From JANRLL01 sp033762715 (GTDB taxonomy: Bacteria > Pseudomonadota > Alphaproteobacteria > Rickettsiales > SXRF01), in NCBI GenBank assembly GCA_033762715.1, contig JANRLL010000004.1, positions 62,001 through 126,000 on the forward strand: a DNA stretch of 64,000 nucleotides, given 5' to 3'. Made by a program: the position numbers and the translations under genes. Each line of letters starts with the position of its first letter. Within the stretch, counting starts at the first letter, position 1. Below are positions 18,141-25,044 of this stretch, in pieces. The notes beneath the pieces are model-generated. The model saw only the letters and a program-made list of their open reading frames with translations, searched no databases and was not told the origin of the DNA.

Positions 18141-18208
18141 GCTAGTCAGCAGGCTAGCCAGCCGTGAGCGGTGCCTCATGGGAGGCGAAGGAGCGCCTAC
18201 CGGAGGCG
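18141..18208 (-). repeat. Palindromic intergenic element copy R2, inverted relative to R1
   Basis: Read on the minus strand: GCCTC pairs with GAGGC around an inner hairpin, then GCTAGCC-tgct-GACTAGC (one mismatch) as the second hairpin. R1 and R2 face each other with about 16 bp between, so the pair could form a larger inverted repeat. Confidence 0.75.
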
Positions 18209-18237
18209 TTAAAAAAAACCAAAAAACCCAAAACAGA

Positions 18238-18287
18238 TCAAAAAAAACACCGCTCGTTCTCACAGGGCAAAAACGGCTAGGCCGTTT
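18238..18287 (-). terminator. Terminator block of small-gene cassette A
   Basis: Directly after the stop of the 51-aa gene, AACGGC-cta-GCCGTT (18272-18286) is followed by T residues on the minus strand. Cassettes B and C have the same stem with different loops. The second downstream hairpin seen in B and C is degenerate here, though its T run (18238-18247) is kept. Confidence 0.75.
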
Positions 18288-18301
18288 GTTTTTTTGATTC
18301 G

Positions 18302-18457
18302 TTACTTCTTGTTCAGGTTACGCTGATTGCGCTCCTTGAACTTGTTGTTATGGCCGGCATGACCACGGCTTGTCCGAACACCACCAATACGGCGCTGGTT
18401 GTGGCGGACGTAGTGGGGCTGCTGGAAACGGGGACGAACGGTGCCGATACCCTTCAT
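18302..18457 (-). CDS. Small basic protein, 51 aa (cassette A)
   Basis: Read directly. The protein is very basic and rich in Arg, Asn, His and Gly, with no membrane segment. It begins MKGIGTVRPRFQQPHYVRHN and ends FKERNQRNLNKK. ATG 18457 is chosen because AAGGAG lies just upstream inside the conserved leader hairpin and the leader aligns with those of cassettes B and C. Composition suggests nucleic-acid or membrane binding, but that is speculation. It is unrelated in sequence to the proteins of cassettes B and C despite the shared flanks. Confidence 0.65.
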   Translation of the reverse strand: MKGIGTVRPRFQQPHYVRHNQRRIGGVRTSRGHAGHNNKFKERNQRNLNKK

Positions 18458-18570
18458 GTGACACTCCTTGTGTCGCGGGGCTTTGAGACCCCAGAAATGG
18501 TACCTGTCCAACTCAATGGACTCGGTAGCAAACGTGAAAAAGAAAATCACAGATGCACCGCCTATTATAT
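18458..18570 (-). promoter_or_regulatory. Promoter and structured 5' leader RNA, cassette A
   Basis: On the minus strand TATAAT (18569-18564) lies 8 nt before a leader beginning GCATCTGTGA at 18556. The leader can form P1 GTGA/TCAC (18533-18550), P2 around GTCC/GGAC, P3 GGGG-tctcaaa-GCCCC (18477-18492) and P4 GACAC/GTGTC (18460-18474) with the Shine-Dalgarno in its loop. The same order recurs before the two other small genes, with paired changes. It is a candidate cis-regulatory RNA (riboswitch, thermometer or protein-binding leader); the ligand is unknown. Confidence 0.7.
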
Positions 18571-18675
18571 ATTAATTATTTATTAATGAAAGCGGTTTTT
18601 TTAGTGGTAAGGCACTCAAAAGCAAAGAAATTAATTTGAATAAGATAAAAAGAGTCAGTTAAAAAACTAAAAGAC

Positions 18676-18732
18676 CAAAAAAAACCCCACGCAATTGCGC
18701 AGGGAAAAAACGGCTATGCCGTTATTGTTTTT
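18676..18732 (-). terminator. Double-hairpin terminator of cassette B
   Basis: After the 72-aa gene, on the minus strand, AACGGC-ata-GCCGTT plus T6 is followed by CCCTGCGCAATTGCGTGGGG and T8. Two consecutive intrinsic terminators lie within 57 bp. The same double structure occurs in cassette C with different loop bases. Confidence 0.85.
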
Positions 18733-18740
18733 GGAGGAAG

Positions 18741-18959
18741 TCAGTAACGTGCGCGCTCCCGATGGACAGGGGCCGGTGACTGAAACAAGGAGAATCCCCA
18801 CCCGATCACGCCCTTGCCGATGAAGATGAGAAAACCCAGAACAAATAGGCTCGCAAACACCCCCCAAGCAATTGCCACCACAATCAACTGTACCAGTTCG
18901 ATCAGTATAGCAATGAGCCAACCGAGCAGAAGCAGCGCAACCGCGGTTACATTCTTCAT
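18741..18959 (-). CDS. Small membrane protein, 72 aa (cassette B)
   Basis: Read with ATG 18959, preceded by TTGGAGG inside the conserved leader hairpin. Two hydrophobic segments span most of the protein: VTAVALLLLGWLIAILI and VVAIAWGVFASLFVLGFLIF. A short polar C-terminus rich in Arg follows (APVHRERARY). Size and topology would suit a holin, a small toxin or a membrane stress protein, but nothing decides between them. Flanks are shared with cassettes A and C; the coding sequence is not. Confidence 0.72.
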   Translation of the reverse strand: MKNVTAVALLLLGWLIAILIELVQLIVVAIAWGVFASLFVLGFLIFIGKGVIGWGFSLFQSPAPVHRERARY

Positions 18960-19063
18960 ATGACACCTCCAAGGCGTCGCGGGATACAATCCCATACTAG
19001 AAACCCACTCGTACGAGTCAGGTTACAACGTGAAAAGAAAATCACAGATGCCCCATGATTATA
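18960..19063 (-). promoter_or_regulatory. Promoter and structured 5' leader RNA, cassette B
   Basis: TATAAT (19063-19058) lies 7 nt before GCATCTGTGA. P1 is GTGA/TCAC (19029-19045). P2 here is ACTC-gtac-GAGT enclosed by AACC/GGTT (19001-19024). P3 is GGGAT/ATCCC (18981-18993), whereas A and C have GGGG/CCCC. P4 is GACGCC/GGTGTC (18962-18978) with TTGGA in the loop. Changes on both sides of P2, P3 and P4 support real RNA structure. Confidence 0.7.
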
Positions 19064-19127
19064 TGACAATAACAGTTAATTTCTGGTGACAATTTGATGA
19101 AGCTTGGCTTTGTGCCTAAAAAAGCTC

Positions 19128-19180
19128 AAAAAAAACCCCACGCGGTTGCGCAGGGAAAAACGGCTGGGCCGTTTGTTTTT
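19128..19180 (-). terminator. Double-hairpin terminator of cassette C
   Basis: After the 62-aa gene, on the minus strand, AACGGC-cca-GCCGTT plus T5 is followed by CCCTGCGCAACCGCGTGGGG and T7. It matches the cassette B terminator except in the loops. Confidence 0.85.
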
Positions 19181-19188
19181 AGGAGAGG

Positions 19189-19377
19189 TTAGGACCCTGA
19201 AAAGAACAGGACCTTGATGACGACCAACAGGAAAACGATGACCCCGATCTTGATGACCAGAGCGGCTAGGACTAAAGGCCAGAAGCGCTTGATCAGCGAC
19301 CACATACCCTTCTGTAGCTCTTTGGCCATACTGTCGAAAAGGCTTTCTTCGTCCTTCTTCGGTTGAATCGACCTCAT
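19189..19377 (-). CDS. Small membrane protein, 62 aa (cassette C)
   Basis: The N-terminal 25 residues are charged (RSIQPKKDEESLFDSMAKEL), followed by one long hydrophobic segment (FWPLVLAALVIKIGVIVFLL and the residues up to VLFF) and a tiny tail. A single-span small protein, N-terminus probably cytoplasmic. ATG 19377 lies just after the conserved leader hairpin that holds GAGG. It is not similar to the cassette B protein beyond hydrophobicity. Confidence 0.7.
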   Translation of the reverse strand: MRSIQPKKDEESLFDSMAKELQKGMWSLIKRFWPLVLAALVIKIGVIVFLLVVIKVLFFSGS

Positions 19378-19476
19378 GGTGACACCTCTGTCGCGGGGTT
19401 TTTAGGCCCCAGAAATGGTACCCGCAAAGCAGGTAGCAAACGTGAGAAAGAAAATCACAGATGCAGTTCTACTATA
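19378..19476 (-). promoter_or_regulatory. Promoter and structured 5' leader RNA, cassette C
   Basis: TATAGT (19476-19471) lies 7 nt before GCATCTGTGA. P1 GTGA/TCAC (19441-19458); P2 TACC/GGTA with a short loop (19418-19437); P3 GGGG-cctaaaaa-CCCC (19395-19410); P4 GACA-gagg-TGTC (19381-19392), the loop being the Shine-Dalgarno. The leader is the shortest of the three because P2 is reduced. Confidence 0.7.
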
Positions 19477-19521
19477 ATAAAAAGCATGAATTTTGAGTGT
19501 GAAGCTTTGATGAAAGGTCGA

Positions 19522-20061
19522 TTATTTCCGTCTTTTCCATAGCTTAGCCAGGCGATCGAGGCCGGACTGAATGAGTTCAATTTGCCGTTCGATCTCGGTG
19601 GCGCGGGCTTTGGTGATCTTTTGCGTCATGGTCAAAAAGCGTGGCCGCTCATTATGCACGCACAGATTTAGCAGGATCAATGCCAAGCCGCTCTGGGTGA
19701 GCACACGCATCGCTTCGTTATATTCATCGTCACGCGCATTGCGCCAAGCCGGATCATCAAGCCTGGTTTCGCGCCCGCCCATATGGCTGGGGTCGACGGC
19801 ACGAACGCCAGGCGCACCGTAGCGAATGGTGTAGAGCCAGCGCAGATGTACACCGCACCAATGTTGCCGCTCGGTGATGATGCCACGCGCTAAGCACAGA
19901 TCGAGCGCTTCAGATGTCTCGCCGCGCAAGCGCTTTGCCATCAGCTCCGGTGTGCCCAGATCACGCCTGGGCCGCGCCTGTTTGGGGCGTCCGCGACGGC
20001 GCGGAAAACGCAGAATAACGGCTGCTGGAGGGGAGGGGGTGGTATTGTCAGTGCTGGGCAT
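19522..20061 (-). CDS. Hypothetical phage-type protein, 179 aa
   Basis: Not firmly recognised. A basic N-terminal stretch (LRFPRRRGRPKQARPRRD) is followed by a helical segment with RGIITERQHWCGVHLRWLYT. That ITxxQ...AG/CG...R..Y pattern is reminiscent of small alphaproteobacterial phage regulators (DUF6456-like), a weak resemblance only. VDPSHMGGR lies in the middle and the C-terminal third is helical and basic. ATG 20061 overlaps the upstream stop as TAATG, suggesting coupled translation with the loader-like gene. Confidence 0.7.
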   Translation of the reverse strand: MPSTDNTTPSPPAAVILRFPRRRGRPKQARPRRDLGTPELMAKRLRGETSEALDLCLARGIITERQHWCGVHLRWLYTIRYGAPGVRAVDPSHMGGRETRLDDPAWRNARDDEYNEAMRVLTQSGLALILLNLCVHNERPRFLTMTQKITKARATEIERQIELIQSGLDRLAKLWKRRK

Positions 20062-20630
20062 TAGGCATGTTCCTTTGTTGTAGTTGCTTCCGGTATGCGC
20101 TGCTGCGCATCCCATGAAACGCGCTCAGGGCTGGCCTGCCTGCTGACAGACGCGGGATTTTTTGTGGTTGGGGTTTCGATGGTGCGGGCTTTTTCCGTCT
20201 GGCGCAGCAAAATCTCCAGGCGGTTGCGGATCGATTTGCGATGCATCATCTCCGGCTCCATCACTATCGTCAGGTCAGCGATCTTGGGCAGGTTGTTGTA
20301 TTTGTGATGCTTGAGTACATGGTGATAAGCGGCCGCCAGCAAATCCTCCGGATAGTCACGCAGCATCTGTATATAATCCTCGGTGAGGCGCTGCTCGGCT
20401 TCGCGGCTGGAGGGCGGGAAATGCGTCATCAGCCGCTGCACAATTTGCTGCACGAACGATTCGCTGGCTGCTTGTATCATCGCATCGCTTTCCTCCACCG
20501 CCGTTTCAATCTGACCACGCAGCGACAGCGACACGGTATAAGCACCGTTCGGGCGAAAATAATTGGAATCTTGCAAAATAGAATGGAGTGCGTTGAGTGC
20601 TGGGTTTTTGTGATGTCTTTGCGTAATCAT
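20061..20630 (-). CDS. Phage replication protein resembling helicase loaders; C-terminus encoded by a repeat element
   Basis: A 189-aa protein. The middle (YIQMLRDYPEDLLAAAYHHV, then LKHHKYNNLPKIADLTIVME) resembles the helicase-loader/inhibitor type domain of phage early regions, where conserved Pro-x-Ile-x-Asp follows a helix. It is a likely partner of the DUF1376 protein encoded just upstream. About 24 residues near the C-terminus (around ASPERVSWDAQQRIPEATT) are encoded by palindromic element R3, so the natural C-terminus was probably changed by insertion. The loader assignment is moderate to low. Confidence 0.65.
   Translation of the reverse strand: MITQRHHKNPALNALHSILQDSNYFRPNGAYTVSLSLRGQIETAVEESDAMIQAASESFVQQIVQRLMTHFPPSSREAEQRLTEDYIQMLRDYPEDLLAAAYHHVLKHHKYNNLPKIADLTIVMEPEMMHRKSIRNRLEILLRQTEKARTIETPTTKNPASVSRQASPERVSWDAQQRIPEATTTKEHA
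20083..20156 (+). repeat. Palindromic element copy R3, inside a coding sequence
   Basis: TAGTTGCTTCCGGT (from 20081) starts the typical element, with hairpin ATGCGC-tgct-GCGCAT, then CATGAAACGCG and a second hairpin reduced to CTG/CAG. It lies in frame within the 3' part of the 20061-20630 gene; on the coding strand it contains no stop. Stem erosion fits selection for coding rather than structure. Confidence 0.7.
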
Positions 20631-20677
20631 ATAATATCCTCTTCTCTCTCAATCTGGTTTATGGGTTTGGATGTGGT

Positions 20678-21067
20678 TCATGGTTCATGGATAGGCAACG
20701 CTGGAGGTAGGCCGTGGCTCGTCATTTGCAGCCGACGCGCTTCGCCGCCTTTTTTCCCTTTGGCGCGGTTGACCGCTATTTTTTCACTCACCTCTTTCCA
20801 TGTTTGCTCAAGTTTTTTCTGGCGCCAATGCCCATCGCTCACATCAAAAAACGGCAGCAATGCGCTACGCAATTTTTTCCAGTGCGTACGATTTTTGGCT
20901 TTGACCACTCGGCACATCATCGCCTCGTCATCGGGCAGTGGCTTGCCATTTTGCCGCCAGCTATGCAGTAAGATGAGCAGCATCGCGCCGTGCTCCTCTG
21001 TGCTTAGATGGTGGCAATCGGCGAGATAGGCATCGGTGTAAAACGGCATGATAGGCGCTTGGCTCAT
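20678..21067 (-). CDS. DUF1376 family phage replication-associated protein
   Basis: A 129-aa protein. The N-terminus APIMPFYTDAYLADCHHLST followed by EEHGAMLLILLHSWRQNGKP and LPDDEAMMCRV is the DUF1376 (YdaU-like) signature found in early regions of prophages. ATG 21067 is chosen because the family signature starts right after it. The GGAGG ribosome-binding site 9 nt upstream lies inside palindromic element R4. The C-terminal tail (KGKKGGEARRLQ) is basic, as expected for DNA binding. Confidence 0.85.
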   Translation of the reverse strand: MSQAPIMPFYTDAYLADCHHLSTEEHGAMLLILLHSWRQNGKPLPDDEAMMCRVVKAKNRTHWKKLRSALLPFFDVSDGHWRQKKLEQTWKEVSEKIAVNRAKGKKGGEARRLQMTSHGLPPALPIHEP

Positions 21068-21070
21068 ATG

Positions 21071-21264
21071 GAGTTGCCTCCGGTATGCACTCCTGTGCAT
21101 CCCATGAGGCACCGCCGCAGGCGCACCCGCCCTCTGACGGGTTTTTTAAGCGCTCCCGCTACGCGCCTGCTGGCGCTCACATGGAGCACCGCTTCACGGG
21201 CTGATGGCTCGCCACCCTGCTGCGTGGCAGCTTTATAGTTGCCTCCGGTATGCACTGCTGTGCT
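21071..21264 (+). repeat. Cluster of palindromic elements R4, R5 and partial R6
   Basis: R4 (21071-21143): GCCTC/GAGGC outer stem, ATGCAC/GTGCAT inner hairpin, second hairpin CCCGCC-ctct-GACGGG followed by T6. R5 (21149-21230): GCTCC/GGAGC outer stem, GCGCC/GGCGC inner hairpin, second hairpin GCCAC/GTGGC. R6 (21236-21264) is a truncated copy of the first half only. The end of R4 gives GGAGG as ribosome-binding site for the DUF1376 gene. Confidence 0.78.
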
Positions 21265-21281
21265 AGATTGATTTTCTACTC

Positions 21282-21782
21282 TCATACAAACTCGCAAACG
21301 GTTTCGACGCTGTGGTGGATGGTAACGTTGATGGGTGCTTTGTTGGCTTTGCGTTTAGCCAGTTGCAGCCGGTAGGCTTTGCGCTCGACATAGCGTTTGC
21401 CTTTACCAGGAGCGGCACGCCACGCGGTTGGTTGCAACAGCGCTTTTTTCGCTTTGCGACGCACATATGCCGGATCAAGACCTGCGTTTAAACACACTTC
21501 TACAAAATCGCGCGTGCCAGAAAGCAGCCAGCGAACGGCTTCATCTTTGTGATACTGGTCTTCACTTTTTTTGGGTTTGCTCAGCGCATCCATGACCGCT
21601 TGGGTGATAACGGCTATCCATAAAGCATTCTCACAGCGGGCATTGTTATAGGGATCTGAAAACCAGGAAAGCGGGGAGGTTTTTCTATTACGAGAGTGTT
21701 TTTTTCTAGAAGTTGCTCTCTTAATGGTTGTATTCGCAGGACGATTCGAAGGTGTAGAAACACAGGTCATACCTATCCTCAT
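21282..21782 (-). CDS. Phage-associated hypothetical protein, 166 aa
   Basis: The first 35 residues are basic and Ser/Thr-rich. The core ENALWIAVITQAVMDALSKP and later AVRWLLSGTRDFVEVCLNAG plus LDPAYVRRKAKKALL resembles a small protein often seen in early regions of alphaproteobacterial prophages; its biochemical role is unknown to me. VRRKAKKAL suggests nucleic-acid contact. Two in-frame ATGs (21782 and 21770) are possible starts. It lies upstream of the DUF1376 gene on the same strand, separated by elements R4-R6. Confidence 0.7.
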   Translation of the reverse strand: MRIGMTCVSTPSNRPANTTIKRATSRKKHSRNRKTSPLSWFSDPYNNARCENALWIAVITQAVMDALSKPKKSEDQYHKDEAVRWLLSGTRDFVEVCLNAGLDPAYVRRKAKKALLQPTAWRAAPGKGKRYVERKAYRLQLAKRKANKAPINVTIHHSVETVCEFV

Positions 21783-22015
21783 TGGTTTAATCTATTGAAA
21801 TAGTGCAGGATTTATGCGTTGTTGATATCGCAAGGGTGGAGAACTCCTCGCGTCAAAATTGATATATCCAAAGAGAACTAACAGGAAGAGGAATTTTTAA
21901 AAAATAATAGCTTTTTTATATGTGGCTGATGCAGCAAGAAAAAAACAGTCCGGCGACTAGGGCTAATGAATAAAAAACTACACCGGAAGAGGGAAAATAA
22001 AAAAGATGGGGTTGC

Positions 22016-22561
22016 TTATGCGCCCATGAAACTTTGTTGAGCTGCTGCTTCCATTGCTGCTTGCTGGCGCTCTTCCTCAAGGCGGGCACAGAAGCTTTTA
22101 TGCTCTGTCTGCTTGCAATCATCATTAGCCGGCGCATCAAGCTTGACCGCTGGCTGATCGGTTTGCGGCTGCAACGGGTCTACCAGGCTGTAGTTGGTGC
22201 TAGGTTTTTTCGGAGAGCGAACACGTGCTACCTTTTTCCAATAGTCGGGCTCTTGCGTGCCTGCGGCCACTTGTTTTTCATGGCAGGTGAGCGTAATTGC
22301 ATCGTCAAATGAATGCGCGTCATGATCGTCGACTAAAGTGTTGTCATATGAGCAGGCGCGTACGGCCGCTTCTAGCTGGCCTGGCGTATAAGAGCTAAGC
22401 GGCACGCCCAGCTGCTGTAATTGAAACACCACGCCGGCAGGCAATGCAACGCCGCCAATTTCCATCGAGCCATCGCGGAAGCGCTCTGGTTCTGACGAAA
22501 ACGGATTCAACTCATCGATGAGTTGCCGTGCGCCGTTATATATGTCCAATACAATATTCAT
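22016..22561 (-). CDS. Hypothetical protein, 181 aa, first gene of the minus-strand early block
   Basis: Not recognised. ATG 22561 begins MNIVLDIYNGARQLIDELNP; a longer frame up to 22624 exists but starts in low-complexity sequence and lacks a better ribosome site. The middle holds LPAGVVFQLQQLGVPLSSYT. The C-terminal half is polar with a Gln/Ala/Glu-rich helix (EEERQQAAMEAAAQQ). It faces away from the late genes, so the stretch 22562-22888 is probably the early/late divergence point. Confidence 0.62.
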   Translation of the reverse strand: MNIVLDIYNGARQLIDELNPFSSEPERFRDGSMEIGGVALPAGVVFQLQQLGVPLSSYTPGQLEAAVRACSYDNTLVDDHDAHSFDDAITLTCHEKQVAAGTQEPDYWKKVARVRSPKKPSTNYSLVDPLQPQTDQPAVKLDAPANDDCKQTEHKSFCARLEEERQQAAMEAAAQQSFMGA

Positions 22562-22678
22562 ACTTGCATCATAGCACAGTGCGCGTCTAGCAGGATGACA
22601 TCTGCGTGAAGGCGATTGTGACAATTGTGTGACAGTAAATAATCGTTGTAAGATAATGGGTTATCTTATCCCCCCCTG

Positions 22679-22742
22679 AGAGCGCCTGCTAATGCTTACA
22701 TGGAGCAACGCTGCCAGCTGGCCAGTCAGCAGACTGGCGGTT
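22679..22742 (+). repeat. Palindromic element copy R7
   Basis: A divergent copy: AGCGCCTGCTAATGCTTACATGGAGCA followed by a second hairpin GCCAGTC-agca-GACTGGC (22720-22738) and TTTT. The loop is AGCA instead of the usual TNCT. It lies in the 327-bp gene-free gap between the divergent early and late blocks; no gene or clear promoter was recognised in that gap. Confidence 0.65.
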
Positions 22743-22788
22743 TTCCTCTTACGGAACAAGGGAAGATGCATTAGCGTGAAAATATATA

Positions 22789-22862
22789 CTGCTCCCGTTC
22801 GCGCCTACTGACGCTCACATGGAGCACTGCTCAAGGCTGGCTCGTCTACTGACGAGCGGGTT
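22789..22862 (+). repeat. Palindromic element copy R8
   Basis: Outer stem TGCTCC/GGAGCA, inner hairpin GCGCC-tact-GACGC and second hairpin GCTCGTC-tact-GACGAGC (22840-22857), followed by GGGTTT. It lies 26 bp before the first plus-strand late gene. Confidence 0.78.
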
Positions 22863-22888
22863 TCTAATCCAAGCAACGTGTAATTTCC

Positions 22889-23191
22889 ATGACCAAAGAC
22901 GATAAACAATTTGTGCGCGATATCGATAGCATGCAGGCACTCACGCGCCGGCTAATCGAAAAGCTGGAACAAAGCGTCGCGTGCGCCGAAAGCGAAATGC
23001 TTTTTTCGGCCAAAAGCCCGATGGTATCTTCACTGGTTACGCTGTGTGAACTAATGCTGGCGCTGGAAAAAGCGCGTAACGCTACCAGCGCGGCCACCGC
23101 TTTACCATCGGCCGTAGAACCCAGCTTGCCGATGAATGCTGCCGATTTGCAGCTGGTGCAGCATTTCTTACAAAAAATGCAACAAATATAA
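22889..23191 (+). CDS. Hypothetical protein, 100 aa, first plus-strand gene of the element
   Basis: Not recognised. It is helical: FVRDIDSMQALTRRLIEKLE, then SSLVTLCELMLALEKARNA, and LQLVQHFLQKMQQI at the end, with possible coiled-coil character. Position before terL is where a small terminase or packaging regulator would lie, but no helix-turn-helix was identified. No strong Shine-Dalgarno precedes ATG 22889. Confidence 0.55.
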   Translation: MTKDDKQFVRDIDSMQALTRRLIEKLEQSVACAESEMLFSAKSPMVSSLVTLCELMLALEKARNATSAATALPSAVEPSLPMNAADLQLVQHFLQKMQQI

Positions 23192-23271
23192 TTTGTTACG
23201 AGCTGTCATCTAAACTTAACCCTACGTAAAGGGATAATATGAGATAATGCAGACTACAAAAAGATAGATCT

Positions 23272-25038
23272 ATGCCAACGCTTACGCTGCAAACGTCATC
23301 ATTATCCCCACCACTGCAAAATGCGGCGCAAGAGCTATTGGATAGTATTCCCGAAGTATTTGGCGAAAAGGATACAACAGTTACTGCGTCCGCACTGCCG
23401 CAAGCACTAACGTTGAATGGGCAGACGTACAACGCACTGGTTTTGCAGACACCCGTCGACGCAAAGGGTTATACCAACCAGGTGGTTGCACTAGTGGATG
23501 AAAACGGGAAATTACTGCGTGACCTTGATGGCAACGTGCAAGTATCCATATCGATTGTACCCATGTCCCATGAGGAATTGCTAGGGCTGGCTCAAGGGGT
23601 ATTGCCCGCCCCGATATCTACGCCCATCTCTGAGCTGCCTAAGGAAGAACGTCGTTATGGCTTGAATAAAAAGGTATTGGATGCAGCGGATGCCACTCTT
23701 CCCGCCTTTGCCAATTGGATAAAAGAGGTGGATGGAATTGTTACACGAGCTGAATCGGGACGTGCCATTAGCGGGACGGATTTCTTAATTGCGGATATTA
23801 ATTTTATTCAAGCGGCCGAAGATAATGGGCTGCGTGAAGAAATACGTAAAGTCAGACACGATGCGTTTGAACGAAAATCAAAGATTGAAAAAGAATTTCC
23901 TGTTGGGTCGCCAGAACGTGCGGAATTACGCGAAGACCTGCGAGCCGATAAGGTGGTTCCTGCCTATATGTTAATTAATATGCAAGACCAGAAAATGCTT
24001 CCAGCACATCTTCTGGACTCTGATACGAAGCGTGAGACAGGTGTGTTAGACCGCGCCTTCGCACGCCAGTTTGTAACCGAAGAAAAACAAGCCAGTGCAA
24101 GCTATATACCGGATAATGGTATCCAAACCGAGGATGCCTTAATTCATGATATGCTCTCTAAAAACCGTGGGTTCGCGCTTGCTGATATTCATACCCAGTC
24201 TGAATCGCTGGAGTTTATGACCCGCCATATGCAACAGCTAAAAAAAGAAGGCGTGGATACAATCTACACCGAATTGCCCACATTGAATGCGCAAGTTGTA
24301 CAGGGTTCGGATGTCACATGGCGTACACTTATGCAACCTAGCGTTTCGGTGGAAGATTTTGAAGCCATTGTACGGGATATAAAGGGGCAGCTGAATTCAA
24401 ACGAGATGCGCGAAGTGAATAAAGTGGCCTATGGCCCGACTTTTGCGAACGACCTGGATATTTCAACTGTCGATGCAACCTATTTCGCGCAGTTGGATTT
24501 TCTGCTGGCAGCAAAGAAGGCGGGTGTGGATATAAAATACGTAGACCGCCCTAATAATTTGCCGCGTGATATAGAGCCCCGTCTGTTTCCAGGAATGCGT
24601 CAAGCGACCAGCAACTTTATCTGGACAGACGCTATTAATATGTATGAGGGGATTAAAAACCGTGAGGCTGAGGCCGCTGGGAATGACCCATCCACGCGCC
24701 GCTTCATCGTATGGGGTGGCGCGGCGCATTTTACCAATACGCCGGAACAACTAGATAATCCGGACAGGCCAATACCGCGTGCGCATGGCTTTGTTGACGA
24801 GGCATTAGGCATTCCTTCCATCGGTTTTGCTTCAACCAATGACCCAAACGCTCCGGCCATTGTTGCTACGCATAATTCCAATGATGTGGATGTGCAACTG
24901 CCGCGTCAGAGTTTTACTGTTCTACCATTACCGGTAGTGGAAGCTAGCATCGACGCAATTGGCGAATTGCGTCGTCCTGCAACGCCAGCTACTACGCCTA
25001 CACCCGCTACATCGCAACACCAAGCGCCACAACGCTAA
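23272..25038 (+). CDS. Large protein with an EreA/ChaN/Tiki-like domain, possible effector
   Basis: A 588-aa protein. The N-terminal 280 residues are unrecognised. The C-terminal part shows the order typical of the erythromycin esterase/ChaN/TraB-Tiki fold: GFALADIHTQSESLEF (about 298-313), a helix, then GVDTIYTELP (about 325-334), and much later RFIVWGGAAHF (about 475-485). Members of this fold are metal-dependent hydrolases or haem-binding proteins, and versions occur in bacterial toxins. The C-terminus is Pro/Thr/Ala-rich (ATPATTPTPATSQ). It ends 6 bp before terL, so it is cotranscribed with packaging genes. Fold assignment is by motif only. Confidence 0.55.
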   Translation: MPTLTLQTSSLSPPLQNAAQELLDSIPEVFGEKDTTVTASALPQALTLNGQTYNALVLQTPVDAKGYTNQVVALVDENGKLLRDLDGNVQVSISIVPMSHEELLGLAQGVLPAPISTPISELPKEERRYGLNKKVLDAADATLPAFANWIKEVDGIVTRAESGRAISGTDFLIADINFIQAAEDNGLREEIRKVRHDAFERKSKIEKEFPVGSPERAELREDLRADKVVPAYMLINMQDQKMLPAHLLDSDTKRETGVLDRAFARQFVTEEKQASASYIPDNGIQTEDALIHDMLSKNRGFALADIHTQSESLEFMTRHMQQLKKEGVDTIYTELPTLNAQVVQGSDVTWRTLMQPSVSVEDFEAIVRDIKGQLNSNEMREVNKVAYGPTFANDLDISTVDATYFAQLDFLLAAKKAGVDIKYVDRPNNLPRDIEPRLFPGMRQATSNFIWTDAINMYEGIKNREAEAAGNDPSTRRFIVWGGAAHFTNTPEQLDNPDRPIPRAHGFVDEALGIPSIGFASTNDPNAPAIVATHNSNDVDVQLPRQSFTVLPLPVVEASIDAIGELRRPATPATTPTPATSQHQAPQR

Positions 25039-25044
25039 TTACCT

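Noticed and set aside
18302..18550. 82-codon version of the cassette A gene
   Set aside because: Its first 31 codons lie in the conserved leader RNA that is shared with non-homologous genes, so it is untranslated.
20241..21029. 262-codon plus-strand frame over the DUF1376 and loader-like genes
   Set aside because: It runs antisense to a recognised DUF1376 gene, crosses an intergenic gap and has no recognisable motif.
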